This document shows positions 1 to 8,578 of a DNA stretch of 64,000 bases, piece after piece. The DNA is from Pseudomonadota bacterium (GTDB lineage: Bacteria > Pseudomonadota > Gammaproteobacteria > Steroidobacterales > Steroidobacteraceae). The notes below the pieces were generated by a model. That model worked only from the letters and a program-made list of their open reading frames with translations, had not been told where the DNA came from and made no database searches. The stretch covers positions 229,293-293,292 of the forward strand of contig JAEWBG010000101.1 of the NCBI GenBank assembly GCA_023391335.1. The letters are read 5' to 3'. Position 1 is the stretch's first letter; each line of letters begins with the position of its first letter. A program made the position numbers and the translations under genes.

Positions 1-1137
1 GTGCTGGTGCTCATGTTCAATAACGGCCAGCGAGTCACGGAAAAGTCGTTGGTCGCAAATGCGGCCGATGCTGCCGCATACAGTGGCGCTGTATGGACGG
101 CGCGGCATTTGAATTTCATGGCCTACACCAATCGCGCCATGATCGCGAATCACGTTGCCGTCGGTCACTTCGTCTCGTACGTGAGCTGGATCCGCTATAT
201 CAACGATTCGATCGACTTCATCGACCGCATCGCCCAGTGGATCCCCTATGTCGGCGAGTACGTCGACTACGTGCAGGAGGTCGCTCAATACGTCCGCGAC
301 ATCACCGATGACTACGCGGCCTATGCAGTGCCCGCAATGGACGCGTGGAATGCGACCTTTCGTGCGGCGCAGATGGAGGCGCAAGCGTCATTGGCGGTCG
401 ACCATTTGAGCGATCTGATGCAGCAGACCGCACGGACCTACGATCCTGACATCCGCATCAACGATCGCGGCGAAATGAGTCGCATGCCGAGCGAGGTGCA
501 ATCCGTGTTGGAGGCGCAAGTCTTCGCACAGCTCGCGAACGTGCCCGCGTTTGTGCAGCGGTACTACGCAGGCGAAGACCGCAATAGCATTCGTGAACTG
601 ATCGATGCCAGCTTACACGTGAACAACGACATGCAACGCTGGGCAGTCGGGGAGCGCGGTTGGCGCGAGACGTTGCTGTCGGGGCAAATCCGCAAGCGCG
701 GGAGCACCACGAATTCTCAGACTCGCTCGGGTGCCGATTGGAACGCGAAGGATGATCTGCAAACCCGCACGCGCTCGCTGTTCGGTTGGCACAGTTGGCG
801 GCGCGTAGGCGATGACGAGAGTAAGGCGAGCGCCACGGAGTTCGACTCCGACTACGCCGGTGTACCGAGCTACTACAACGTCGCAGGCAATCCTTCAGAT
901 CGCTCGCTACGCATCGTTGCACTGGCGACCAAGCGTCAAGCGAACGTCATGACGGCGAACTTGCTCGGCATGGTTCCACTGAATCAGCCGCTCGCCGCGG
1001 CAGCCACTGCTGCGATCGAGTTCCATCGTGCAAGCGGCGGGTTGTTCGATGCGTTGGCATCGAATAGCCATGAGTACGCGAGCCTCTTCAATCCCTTCTG
1101 GGACGCCCACTTGGTCGCGAATAGCTTCAGCCGCTAG
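1..1137 (+). CDS. TadG-like Flp pilus assembly protein (5' truncated by window)
   Basis: This frame is open from the first base, so the GTG at position 1 is probably an internal codon and the true start lies upstream. The visible N-terminus runs from the end of a hydrophobic stretch (VLVLMFNNGQ) into VTEKSLVANAADAAAYSGAV, which matches the start of TadG/TadE-type proteins just after their membrane anchor. The rest is probably extracytoplasmic, with no catalytic motif that I recognise. It is the first gene of a run of overlapping Tad genes, with the TadE-like gene starting 5 nt after its stop. TadG proteins are membrane-anchored accessory proteins of the Tad pilus. Family assignment is fairly secure; the exact role is inferred from context. 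Confidence 0.8.
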   Translation: MLVLMFNNGQRVTEKSLVANAADAAAYSGAVWTARHLNFMAYTNRAMIANHVAVGHFVSYVSWIRYINDSIDFIDRIAQWIPYVGEYVDYVQEVAQYVRDITDDYAAYAVPAMDAWNATFRAAQMEAQASLAVDHLSDLMQQTARTYDPDIRINDRGEMSRMPSEVQSVLEAQVFAQLANVPAFVQRYYAGEDRNSIRELIDASLHVNNDMQRWAVGERGWRETLLSGQIRKRGSTTNSQTRSGADWNAKDDLQTRTRSLFGWHSWRRVGDDESKASATEFDSDYAGVPSYYNVAGNPSDRSLRIVALATKRQANVMTANLLGMVPLNQPLAAAATAAIEFHRASGGLFDALASNSHEYASLFNPFWDAHLVANSFSR

Positions 1138-1141
1138 AACC

Positions 1142-2002
1142 ATGCTGCATTTCGACTCAACGCCAAAGCGCTCGAACGGCAACGCAACCGCGGAGACCTT
1201 GATCGCGCTGCTGGCGCTCGCACCGTTCATCGCTGGGATTCCGTTACTCGGCAAGCAACTCGACATCAAACAAAAATCCTACGATGCCACTCGGTATGCC
1301 GTGTGGGAGCGGACGATCTGGAGTCCGACTGGAACGCATGCGAAGAGCGCGGAGGAGATTGAGCTCGAGGCACGCGACCGTACGCTCGGTGATCCGAGCG
1401 TGGGGATTACCTCCTCTGAAATCCTGCAGACGCAAGGCATCACCCAAAACAACTTCTGGCGCGATACGGAGCGAAAGCCGCTGCTCGACTACGATCACAC
1501 GCCGGTCGCCTACCAAGAGGAGGAGCGCCCCACGCCTGTGGAAGTAGGCAGGTACTTGGTCCCATCCATTGCGTATGGCGACGGCACACTGGCCGATGTG
1601 GCTCGAGCACTCAAAGTGAGAGATCTCAATCTCAATCGCCACGCGTTCAGTGAAGTGCAAGGCACGCTCACATTGCGCGCTGCGTTGGAACAGCGCGCCG
1701 ACCACCTTCGCGATCTCTCCGGGAGCAGCGAGCCGCAGGAGCATGCGCCGCTCGTTCAGCGCACCGGAGGTGCGATCCTGAGCGACACGTGGGCAGTGAG
1801 CGATGAGAACAATTTCCGCAAGCGCATCGATGATCTCGCGCTCGATGAAATGCTGGAGAATCTAGAACTGCCCGGTCGACTCATCGCGATGCAAGCGCAG
1901 GGCAAGGGCAAGCCGCTGTACGGTGAAGGCCAATTCGGTTGGGACCCCGACTTACGACCGAGGACGATCACTCTACCGAGTGCGTATGTGAGGCAGGAAT
2001 GA
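1142..2002 (+). CDS. TadE-like pseudopilin/pilus assembly protein
   Basis: The start is the ATG at 1142, 5 nt after the TadG-like stop; a longer frame from 1028 would run deep into that gene. The 286-residue product begins MLHFDSTPKRSNG|NATAET, followed by one hydrophobic segment (about residues 18-35). A Gly followed by a Glu at mature position +5 is the signature of class IVb prepilins and TadE/TadF pseudopilins, which a TadV/CpaA-type peptidase processes. The remainder is a large soluble domain, much longer than classical TadE (about 150-190 residues). Its stop overlaps the next start (ATGA). Pseudopilin status is inferred from the motif and neighbours. Confidence 0.7.
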   Translation: MLHFDSTPKRSNGNATAETLIALLALAPFIAGIPLLGKQLDIKQKSYDATRYAVWERTIWSPTGTHAKSAEEIELEARDRTLGDPSVGITSSEILQTQGITQNNFWRDTERKPLLDYDHTPVAYQEEERPTPVEVGRYLVPSIAYGDGTLADVARALKVRDLNLNRHAFSEVQGTLTLRAALEQRADHLRDLSGSSEPQEHAPLVQRTGGAILSDTWAVSDENNFRKRIDDLALDEMLENLELPGRLIAMQAQGKGKPLYGEGQFGWDPDLRPRTITLPSAYVRQE

Positions 2003-2697
2003 ACGTGCCCGGTGCGCTCATATTTCTACTCTTGACGACGATCGCTCACGCGGGGCCGATCTCGCGAGCCGCCGCGAAGCTGCCGGAGTTACCGCCGCCG
2101 CCGCAGGGCGAAACACAATGGATTGCTCAGAGCATGCGAATGAATGGACTGCCGATGACCATCAAGGCGCTGTATTCGCGCGCAACGGCGGACGAGGTGT
2201 TCTACTTCTACGAGTCCTGGGCGAAGCGGGCGGGTGATATGCAGACGCGTCGCTGGCATACCAATCAGAGCGAATTGCTTTCTATCCGCGCCAATTCATT
2301 CATGACGACGATCGAAGTGCGGCGTGTCATCAGCGGAACGCAGGGCACGATCGTGACCAGTGCGCCACCGGATTCCACAGCACTCAAAGCAGAGACGGAC
2401 TTCGCGCATCCGACATCGTGGCGCGTTGCCAACCTGCAGCAGTACGACGACGATGGCAAAGAAGCCGAACACATTACGTTCACCAGCGCGCGGGCACCGA
2501 TCGCCGAAGCGCAGGCCATCGAAGAGCTATTTGCCGCGACTGGTTGGGCGCTATTGAGCGAACGAACCGCGCACGCGAGCGCGAATGGCTATGTTGTCGA
2601 AGCTCAGCGAGCCGCTGAACAAGCGCGAGTAGTGATCTCGCAAGACGGCGGACATCGCGCGACCACGCTGATCACGGTCGTGTGGAGTAAGGGATGA
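1999..2697 (+). CDS. Secreted protein of the Tad locus, function unknown
   Basis: The start is the ATG at 1999, which overlaps the previous stop in an ATGA arrangement. The 232-residue product has a short signal peptide (MNVPGALIFLLLTTIAHA, likely cut before GPIS) and a proline-rich stretch (PELPPPPQG), then a soluble domain without membrane segments. I do not recognise a family. Overlap with the TadE-like gene upstream and the pilin-like gene downstream implies co-translation, so it is probably a periplasmic or surface component of the Tad machine. A TadD-type lipoprotein is unlikely because there is neither a lipobox nor TPR repeats. Confidence 0.65.
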   Translation: MNVPGALIFLLLTTIAHAGPISRAAAKLPELPPPPQGETQWIAQSMRMNGLPMTIKALYSRATADEVFYFYESWAKRAGDMQTRRWHTNQSELLSIRANSFMTTIEVRRVISGTQGTIVTSAPPDSTALKAETDFAHPTSWRVANLQQYDDDGKEAEHITFTSARAPIAEAQAIEELFAATGWALLSERTAHASANGYVVEAQRAAEQARVVISQDGGHRATTLITVVWSKG

Positions 2698-2849
2698 GAC
2701 TGAAGAAGCGTCAGCGCGGTTGGGGAGCTGCTGAATATTTGGCAGTGCTACTAGGCTTAATGGGCGTGTGGCGCGGCGCGCAGGGCGTGCTCACATTGGT
2801 GCAGGAACATCATCGAGAATTCTCTTGGGTGTTGAGCTTGCCGTACTGA
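2694..2849 (+). CDS. Small class IVb (Flp-type) pilin-like protein, 51 aa
   Basis: The ATG at 2694 overlaps the preceding stop (ATGA) and the frame stops at 2849. The product begins with a very basic leader (MRLKKRQRG) followed by WGAAEYLAVLLGLMGVW. Cleavage after Gly9 would leave W-G-A-A-E-Y, with Glu at +5 and Tyr at +6, the hallmark of Flp major pilins, followed by a hydrophobic helix. The tail (residues 28-51) is short and ends in LPY. The length fits Flp pilins (about 50-65 aa). It could be the major pilin or a minor one; no other Flp-like gene is visible in the window. A new ribosome-binding site precedes the next gene, so this one closes the first translationally coupled block. Confidence 0.7.
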   Translation: MRLKKRQRGWGAAEYLAVLLGLMGVWRGAQGVLTLVQEHHREFSWVLSLPY

Positions 2850-2905
2850 GTGACACCCAATGCTTAGGTCTCGAGAAATCTTGTCGAACCGTTCACGGAG
2901 GAACG

Positions 2906-3709
2906 ATGAAGGGCACATGGATCACGATGCTGATGATAGGCGGTGCATTGAGTGCGGGTGGGGCCGCCGCGTACTTCGCCAACGGCTATATCGATCAGAC
3001 CGTCAGTGCGCGACGCGCGCAACTCGATTCGCAATACGAACCGGCGCGCATCGTCGTGGCGAACTCGGATCTGCGTCCCGGTACGTTTTTGAGTGCGCAG
3101 AACGTCGCCGTTCGCGATGTGCCGAAAGCGTTCGTGTCGTCGGAGGCGATCGGCGCGGATCGCTGGAGCACGATCTCCGGGCGCGTTCTGTCTCACCCGG
3201 TGCGAAGCGGCGAGCCGATTCTGCTTTCGCACTTGGCGCAAGAGTTGAGCGCTGGGTTCTCCGCGCAGCTGGCCGAAGGCATGCGCGCGCTGACGTTTCC
3301 AGTCGATGAGCAATCGTCGATTTCCGGCATGCTGGCGCCGGGCGATCGTATCGACGTGTTCTTCACGACAACGAATGCGAACGAAACCGTCACGCTGCCG
3401 CTCCTCACAAATGTGCCCGTCATCGCGACCGGCGTGCGAACCACGACAAACGAATCCCTGATTCGCGACAAACGCGACGTAGGTTCGTATCGAACGGTCA
3501 CGGTTTCGGTTACACCGCAAGACGCGGCCAAGATCACGCTGGCGCAGGACGCTGGCAAGATCACGATCACCTTGCGCCAGCCGCAAGACGATCAGCCGAT
3601 TCAGCTCGCTCGAATGACCAAGAGCATCCTGCTCAACGGCAATCCGGTCGCAAAGCGATCGGCCGTGCGTAAACGTGTCGAAGTCATCATTGGTGGGAAA
3701 GAACTATGA
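2906..3709 (+). CDS. cpaB: CpaB/RcpC Flp pilus assembly protein
   Basis: The start is the ATG at 2906, preceded by a strong GGAGG at about 2897; the longer in-frame extension has no such site. The 267-residue protein has one N-terminal membrane segment (about residues 7-27), then a SAF-type domain (about 45-110, with IVVANSDLRPGTFLSAQNV and GRVLSHPVRSGEPIL). This is followed by the CpaB/RcpC domain (LAEGMRALTFPVDEQSSISGMLAPGDRIDV). CpaB proteins are periplasmic and associate with the Tad secretin channel. Its stop overlaps the start of cpaC (ATGA), as expected for partners. Confidence 0.93.
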   Translation: MKGTWITMLMIGGALSAGGAAAYFANGYIDQTVSARRAQLDSQYEPARIVVANSDLRPGTFLSAQNVAVRDVPKAFVSSEAIGADRWSTISGRVLSHPVRSGEPILLSHLAQELSAGFSAQLAEGMRALTFPVDEQSSISGMLAPGDRIDVFFTTTNANETVTLPLLTNVPVIATGVRTTTNESLIRDKRDVGSYRTVTVSVTPQDAAKITLAQDAGKITITLRQPQDDQPIQLARMTKSILLNGNPVAKRSAVRKRVEVIIGGKEL

Positions 3710-4902
3710 ACGTGCGCCAAGGATGGCAATCACACATGACAAGAGTGTCTCGAGCGTGCCTGCTTCTGCTTGCTTCGATTGGCGGTCAGGCAGTCGCAGC
3801 AGACTCGCCGGTGGCTCCATCGTCACTGGAGACGGCTCCCGTGAGCGTGCTCACTCTGCCGGTGGGACAAAGCCTGTTGATGCGCTATCCCGATGCGAAG
3901 CGCGTTTCGGCTGGAGATGGAGCGGTCATCGACGTGAAAGTATTCGATGACACGCACGAGATTCTCGTGCTCGGTAAGCGCGAAGGGTTGACCGACCTGC
4001 GCTTGTGGGCGCGAGACGGAACGAGCACTGCGTACCTCGTGAAAGTGCTTGGGATCCCGCAGGTCGATCCGCCTGCTCCAGCTCTGCAAGCGCGCGCGAC
4101 GATTTTGATCAAAGCCAAACTGATCGAAGTGAAAAAGTCTGCGTTGCGAGATATCGGCATCGATTGGGCCGACGTCGCAGCCGGTCCGGTGTTCGGCTCC
4201 CTCGATGAGTTCGTCACCAATAAGCACTTTCGCGTCGTTCCCGACAGCGTCGAAGGTCTGGGCGGTTTGCCGCTAGAGCTCGGCAGTAGCAATCACTATC
4301 TCGCATTCACCACCGTGATCGATTCGATGATCAATCTGCTGGTGAACAACGGCGATGCGCGACTACTCGCCGAACCGACGCTGACGTGTATCGATGGAGG
4401 ACAAGCGGATTTCTTGGTCGGCGGCGAAGTGCCGATTCCGGTCCAAAATCAGGACGGCGCGCTGAACGTCATCTTCAAGCAGTTCGGCATCATCTTGAAG
4501 GTCGAGCCGCAAGCGAACGATGCCGGGCTGATTCGCACCAAGGTGAATGTCGAGGTCAGCAGTGTCGATAAGGCCATTTCAGTCCTCGGCATTCCTGGTT
4601 TCGCAACGCGCAAAACTAACACCGAAATGAACGTGCAGAGCGGCAGGACGATGGTCATCGCAGGACTGTTCAGTTCAGAAGATGCGAAGACGGTGGTGAA
4701 AGTGCCTGGGCTTGGTCAACTGCCGATCCTCGGTGAGTTGTTCAAGTCGCGACAATTCCGGCGCGGCCAGACCGAACTCGTCGTGCTCGTGACCCCATGG
4801 TTGATCGATGCCGATTCGCCGGACGTGAAAGCGCAGGTCGAGCAGTTCGATGCGCTCAAGAAAAAATCCGACGCAGCACTCAAGCCCAAGCTCAAGGATT
4901 AG
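3706..4902 (+). CDS. cpaC: CpaC/RcpA Tad secretin
   Basis: The 398-residue secretin is the outer-membrane channel of the Tad pilus. It has a signal peptide ending near QAVAADS; Met11 is an alternative start. An N-terminal pilus-secretin domain follows (about residues 40-115, including LPVGQSLLMRYPDAKRVSAG). The C-terminal secretin domain (about 130-375) carries AEPTLTCIDGGQADFLVGGE, VPGLGQLPILGELFKSR and the terminal beta motif TELVVLVTPWLI. A Lys-rich tail ends the protein. It overlaps cpaB by 4 nt and lies 201 nt before the ATPase gene. The length is close to CpaC proteins (about 400-500 aa). Confidence 0.94.
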   Translation: MNVRQGWQSHMTRVSRACLLLLASIGGQAVAADSPVAPSSLETAPVSVLTLPVGQSLLMRYPDAKRVSAGDGAVIDVKVFDDTHEILVLGKREGLTDLRLWARDGTSTAYLVKVLGIPQVDPPAPALQARATILIKAKLIEVKKSALRDIGIDWADVAAGPVFGSLDEFVTNKHFRVVPDSVEGLGGLPLELGSSNHYLAFTTVIDSMINLLVNNGDARLLAEPTLTCIDGGQADFLVGGEVPIPVQNQDGALNVIFKQFGIILKVEPQANDAGLIRTKVNVEVSSVDKAISVLGIPGFATRKTNTEMNVQSGRTMVIAGLFSSEDAKTVVKVPGLGQLPILGELFKSRQFRRGQTELVVLVTPWLIDADSPDVKAQVEQFDALKKKSDAALKPKLKD

Positions 4903-4910
4903 GAGATCGC

Positions 4911-5111
4911 ATGCAACGCAAAAGGAATTGCGCCGCACGGATGCACGATGCTGCGAAGAGCGTGTCGTGCACGGCTCCAACGCACACCTGCTCCATGATG
5001 CAGTTGGTCGCGCCCTCGCGCATGCATCGCAAGGCGATTCGCTGCGCGACAACGGCGACGCGTTGCAGAGCTACTGGCGTACGCAGCGAAGCGGGAGCGA
5101 ATCATGCTTGA
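4911..5111 (+). CDS. Possible small ORF between cpaC and cpaF (doubtful)
   Basis: An ATG at 4911 follows a good AGGAG (about 4902-4906) and opens a 66-codon frame that overlaps the cpaF start by 8 nt. The predicted peptide is basic and Cys/Met/Thr-rich (starts MQRKRNCAAR), without a signal peptide or known motif. The +2 frame over the same stretch has a more protein-like composition (for example LLHDAVGRALAHASQGD) but lacks a proper start and runs on into cpaF. The stretch may therefore hold a decayed or frameshifted small gene rather than an intact one. I assign no function. Confidence 0.25.
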   Translation: MQRKRNCAARMHDAAKSVSCTAPTHTCSMMQLVAPSRMHRKAIRCATTATRCRATGVRSEAGANHA

Positions 5112-6795
5112 AGTGCAACTTGCGGTTCCGGGTTTTCCAGCGCATAGGCAAACGCTGGCCGAGGGCAACTACACCATCGGTCGTGCACTCGCCGCAGACG
5201 TGCGGTTGCGCCACGATTCCGTCGCGAAACGTCATGCAATGCTATCGATCGAACCGGGCCGCTGCTTGATGCGCGACTTAGGAGCGCCCGACGGTTTGCG
5301 TCGCAACGGCGTCGTGGTGTCGCGAATCGCACCGGTCGCGCGCGGCGATGTGTTCGATATCGGCGAGTGCGAGATCACGGTGATCCAAGCACCCGATATC
5401 ACGATGCCCGTTCGTGCCGCGCCGACCGACACGGCACAGCTCGCCAAAGCGGATTCGCAGCGCACGACTCGTGTCATGCCGCCGGTGCGTATCGAGCAGA
5501 CTGCGAACGACGAACTTCGGCCCATACAAGAGAAGCTGCAGGATCTCGTCCTGCGAGAGCTTGATCTATTTCGGCGCACCGCGCTCAACACCTTGGCGCA
5601 GGCCGATTTGCGTAAGGAAGCTCGCAGCGCTATCGAAAGCATCATCGCATCGGGGGCCATCGAGCTACCGAGCCGCGTGGATCGCGATCGTTTCATTCAA
5701 GAGATGACGGCCGAGATCATGGGTTACGGTCCGATCGAACCCTATCTCGCGGATGAGTCGGTCTCTGAGGTGATGGTGAACGGACCCAATCGCGTCTACG
5801 TCGAACGACGCGGCCGTCTTGCTTGCGTGCCGGTGCGCTTCATCAATGGCGATTCGTTGATGCGCGTGATCGAGCGAATCGTCAGTCCACTGGGCCGGCG
5901 CATCGACGAAGGCGTGCCAATGGTCGATGCGCGGTTGCCAGATGGCTCACGTGTCAACGCGATCATTCCGCCGCTGTCGCTGATCGGACCGGTATTGACG
6001 ATCCGAAAATTCGCCAAGCAGCGCTTCTCCATGGAGCGCCTCGTCGAGATCGGCGCATTGACCTCCGGCATGGCCGAGTTCCTGCGCATCTGTGTGCACT
6101 ATCGCAAGAACATCATCGTCTCGGGCGGTACGGGATCAGGTAAGACGACATTTCTCAACGCGCTGTCGGAAGCAATTCCCGAAGAAGAGCGGATCGTCAC
6201 CATCGAGGATGCCGCTGAACTCAAGCTGGTCCAGCCGCACGTGATCTCGCTCGAAGCTCGGCCAGCGAATGTGGAAGGCCGCGGCGAAATCACCATTCGC
6301 GAGCTCGTGCGCAACAGTTTGCGCATGCGCCCGGATCGCATCATCGTCGGAGAGTGTCGCGGCGGTGAGGCGCTCGACATGCTGCAAGCGATGAACACTG
6401 GCCATGACGGGTCGTTGACGACCGGCCACGCGAATTCGCCGCGCGATTTGCTATCGCGTCTGGAAGTGATGGTGCTGATGGCCGGGATGGACTTGCCGGT
6501 GCGTGCGATTCGCGAACAGATTTCTTCAGCAGTCGACATCATCGTGCAGCAGACTCGCTTCAGCGATGGCCGCCGGCGTGTGACGTCGATCGTAGAGGTC
6601 GACGGCATGGAAGGCGATGTGATCCTCACGCAGCAACTATTCGCGTTCAAGCAACGCGGCGTCGGTGCGAATGGCGAGATTCTCGGCGAGCACGTGGGCT
6701 TCGGCCAAGCACCGCGCTTCTATGAAGATCTCGAGGAATCCGGCGTGCATTTGGATCGCAGCATCTTCGGTAGCACTAACCGCGATTCGCGATAA
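5104..6795 (+). CDS. cpaF: FHA domain-CpaF/TadA secretion ATPase fusion
   Basis: The 563-residue protein combines two modules. Residues about 20-90 form a forkhead-associated domain (YTIGRALAADVRL, SVAKRHAML, then RRNGVVV), a phosphothreonine-binding fold. Residues about 140-530 are a CpaF/TadA-type hexameric ATPase that powers Tad pilus assembly from the cytoplasmic face. It has MGYGPIEPYLADESVSEVMV, Walker A GGTGSGKTT at residues 341-349, Walker B-like RIIVGECRGGEA near residue 412 and the His-box GSLTTGHANSP. Classical TadA proteins lack FHA, so the assembly ATPase may be recruited or gated by Ser/Thr phosphorylation (inference). No kinase gene is in the window. A GGGAG site precedes the ATG at 5104. 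Confidence 0.93.
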   Translation: MLEVQLAVPGFPAHRQTLAEGNYTIGRALAADVRLRHDSVAKRHAMLSIEPGRCLMRDLGAPDGLRRNGVVVSRIAPVARGDVFDIGECEITVIQAPDITMPVRAAPTDTAQLAKADSQRTTRVMPPVRIEQTANDELRPIQEKLQDLVLRELDLFRRTALNTLAQADLRKEARSAIESIIASGAIELPSRVDRDRFIQEMTAEIMGYGPIEPYLADESVSEVMVNGPNRVYVERRGRLACVPVRFINGDSLMRVIERIVSPLGRRIDEGVPMVDARLPDGSRVNAIIPPLSLIGPVLTIRKFAKQRFSMERLVEIGALTSGMAEFLRICVHYRKNIIVSGGTGSGKTTFLNALSEAIPEEERIVTIEDAAELKLVQPHVISLEARPANVEGRGEITIRELVRNSLRMRPDRIIVGECRGGEALDMLQAMNTGHDGSLTTGHANSPRDLLSRLEVMVLMAGMDLPVRAIREQISSAVDIIVQQTRFSDGRRRVTSIVEVDGMEGDVILTQQLFAFKQRGVGANGEILGEHVGFGQAPRFYEDLEESGVHLDRSIFGSTNRDSR

Positions 6796-6815
6796 GTCTG
6801 GGTGAGGGAGACGCA

Positions 6816-7667
6816 ATGTTGCGCCACGTGTTTTCACCGGAGATGTTTGTGACCGCATGCGTCATCGCCGCCGTCACACTGGTCTTCTTCGCAGTGCGCC
6901 GCACGCTACATGGATATGAACGTGCATTCGTCGGCGGGCTAGGCTCGCGGCTACGTCAGAACTTCATCCTTACCGATCCACAGCAACTCTTCGTCGTCAG
7001 CATCGGGCTCACGGCTGCCGGAGCGATCGTCGGCTATTTGTTGATCGGCCCGGTCGGTGCGGTCGCCGCGAGTGTCGTTGGGTTGTGCGGCCCGCGAGTT
7101 TGCGTCGCATTGTTGGCGAAGCAGCGCGTGAAGCGCTTCGTGTATCAATTGCCCGATGCGTTGCTTGCGCTGGCTTCGGCACTGCGTGCCGGATCCAACT
7201 TGACGAAGGGCTTGGAATTACTCTCCACGCGGCAACCGCCGCCGTTGAGCCAAGAGTTCACAATCCTGTTGGCCGAGTACCGAGTCGGTCGTCAGTTCGC
7301 CGATTCGCTGGCCGATCTGCGCCGCAGGATCGATGCGCCGGAATTGGATTTGATGAACACAGCGCTGAACGTGTCGCGACGCGTCGGCGGCAATCTGGCG
7401 GACACACTCGAATCGCTTGCCAAAACCCTTCAAGAGAAGGCGCACATCGAAGGCAAGATCGACGCACTCACTTCCATGGGCCGTGCGCAAGGTTGGGTGG
7501 TCGGCTTGCTGCCGATCTTCATCGGCTTCGTGCTGTATCAGCAGCAGCCCGCGCGCATGAGCTTGCTGTTCACCGAGTGGTATGGCTGGGTCGTACTCGC
7601 CGTGGTGGCCGTGATGATGGCGATCGCGGCGTGGATGATTCGCAAGATCGTGAACATCGATGTGTGA
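6816..7667 (+). CDS. tadB: TadB inner-membrane platform protein
   Basis: The 283-residue protein has an N-terminal membrane segment (about 9-26), a hydrophobic pair around residues 60-95, a cytoplasmic T2SSF/GspF-type domain and two C-terminal membrane segments (about 226-245 and 253-275). The T2SSF domain shows LPDALLALASALRAGSNLTK and the repeated LNVSRRVGGNLADTLESLA. TadB works with TadC as the platform on which the CpaF ATPase acts. It starts 20 nt after cpaF with GGGAG upstream, and tadC follows 12 nt after its stop. Confidence 0.93.
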   Translation: MLRHVFSPEMFVTACVIAAVTLVFFAVRRTLHGYERAFVGGLGSRLRQNFILTDPQQLFVVSIGLTAAGAIVGYLLIGPVGAVAASVVGLCGPRVCVALLAKQRVKRFVYQLPDALLALASALRAGSNLTKGLELLSTRQPPPLSQEFTILLAEYRVGRQFADSLADLRRRIDAPELDLMNTALNVSRRVGGNLADTLESLAKTLQEKAHIEGKIDALTSMGRAQGWVVGLLPIFIGFVLYQQQPARMSLLFTEWYGWVVLAVVAVMMAIAAWMIRKIVNIDV

Positions 7668-7679
7668 GGGGCCGCAAAC

Positions 7680-8576
7680 ATGATCGTGCTCATCTCTTTG
7701 CTCGCCGCACTCTCGTGCGCTTCGATCCTGCTCCTGCCATGGATACTCAAGCAGCGCCCAGCCGAACCGCAAACGCGCGACGTAGCGTGGCGCGATCGCC
7801 TTCCCCCTATGTTGCGTCTCTTGTACCCCTTGGTGCGCTGGTACGCATCCGGCACTGACCGATCGCTCATGTCTTACAAGCGTGAGGTGCTACAGACGCG
7901 CCTCAATGCTGCCGGCGCAAGCTATCTCATCACTCCGGCAGAATTCCTCGTGATCCGCCGTGTTGCCTGCACGTTGGGTTTGATTCTCGCGCTGTACATC
8001 GTCTTTGCGCTGGATGTCCGCGATTCGCTCTATGTCACGCTCATCGCGACGCTCGTACCGTTCGCGTATCTGTATCCGGACATCTGGCTGCGCGATGCGA
8101 CGAAACGTCGACGCGCGCGGTTCGAAAAAGAATTTCCATTCTTTCTGGACGTGTTGGTCCTGGGCATGAAAGCCGGTCTGACTTTCACGGCCGCGGTGGA
8201 GCAAGCGATGGAGCAATTGCGCGACGGACCGGTGAAGCAAGAATTCTCGCGCTGCTTGCGTGAGGTACGCACCGGTGTCTCACGTCGAGCAGCATTGGAT
8301 CGGATGGCCTCCCGCGTGGTGATCCCCGCGGTCACAAACTTCACCGCCTCCGTCATTCAAGCGGAAGAGACCGGCGGTTCGTTGGGTGAAGTGTTGGCCG
8401 ATCAAGCGCGCATGCGTCGCCAAGAACGTTTCTTGCGTGCCGAGAAGCTGGCGAACCAGGCTCCAGTGAAAATGCTCTTTCCCCTGATCGCGCTGTTGTT
8501 TCCAATCACCTTCATCATCATCGGCTTTCCGATCGTGATTCAGCTCATCGACTCGGGCGCATTCAAGTTGATGTAG
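7680..8576 (+). CDS. tadC: TadC inner-membrane platform protein
   Basis: The 298-residue protein shares the T2SSF fold with TadB. It has a membrane segment at the N-terminus, a central hydrophobic pair (about 95-130), the conserved block FFLDVLVLGMKAGLTFTAAV and a second block ASVIQAEETGGSLGEVLADQ. The C-terminal anchor contains LFPLIALLFPITFIIIGFPI, typical of TadC. It forms the second half of the Tad platform. GAGGGG precedes the ATG, and the DUF192 gene starts 2 nt after its stop, so all three are likely on one mRNA. Confidence 0.93.
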   Translation: MIVLISLLAALSCASILLLPWILKQRPAEPQTRDVAWRDRLPPMLRLLYPLVRWYASGTDRSLMSYKREVLQTRLNAAGASYLITPAEFLVIRRVACTLGLILALYIVFALDVRDSLYVTLIATLVPFAYLYPDIWLRDATKRRRARFEKEFPFFLDVLVLGMKAGLTFTAAVEQAMEQLRDGPVKQEFSRCLREVRTGVSRRAALDRMASRVVIPAVTNFTASVIQAEETGGSLGEVLADQARMRRQERFLRAEKLANQAPVKMLFPLIALLFPITFIIIGFPIVIQLIDSGAFKLM

Positions 8577-8578
8577 AC

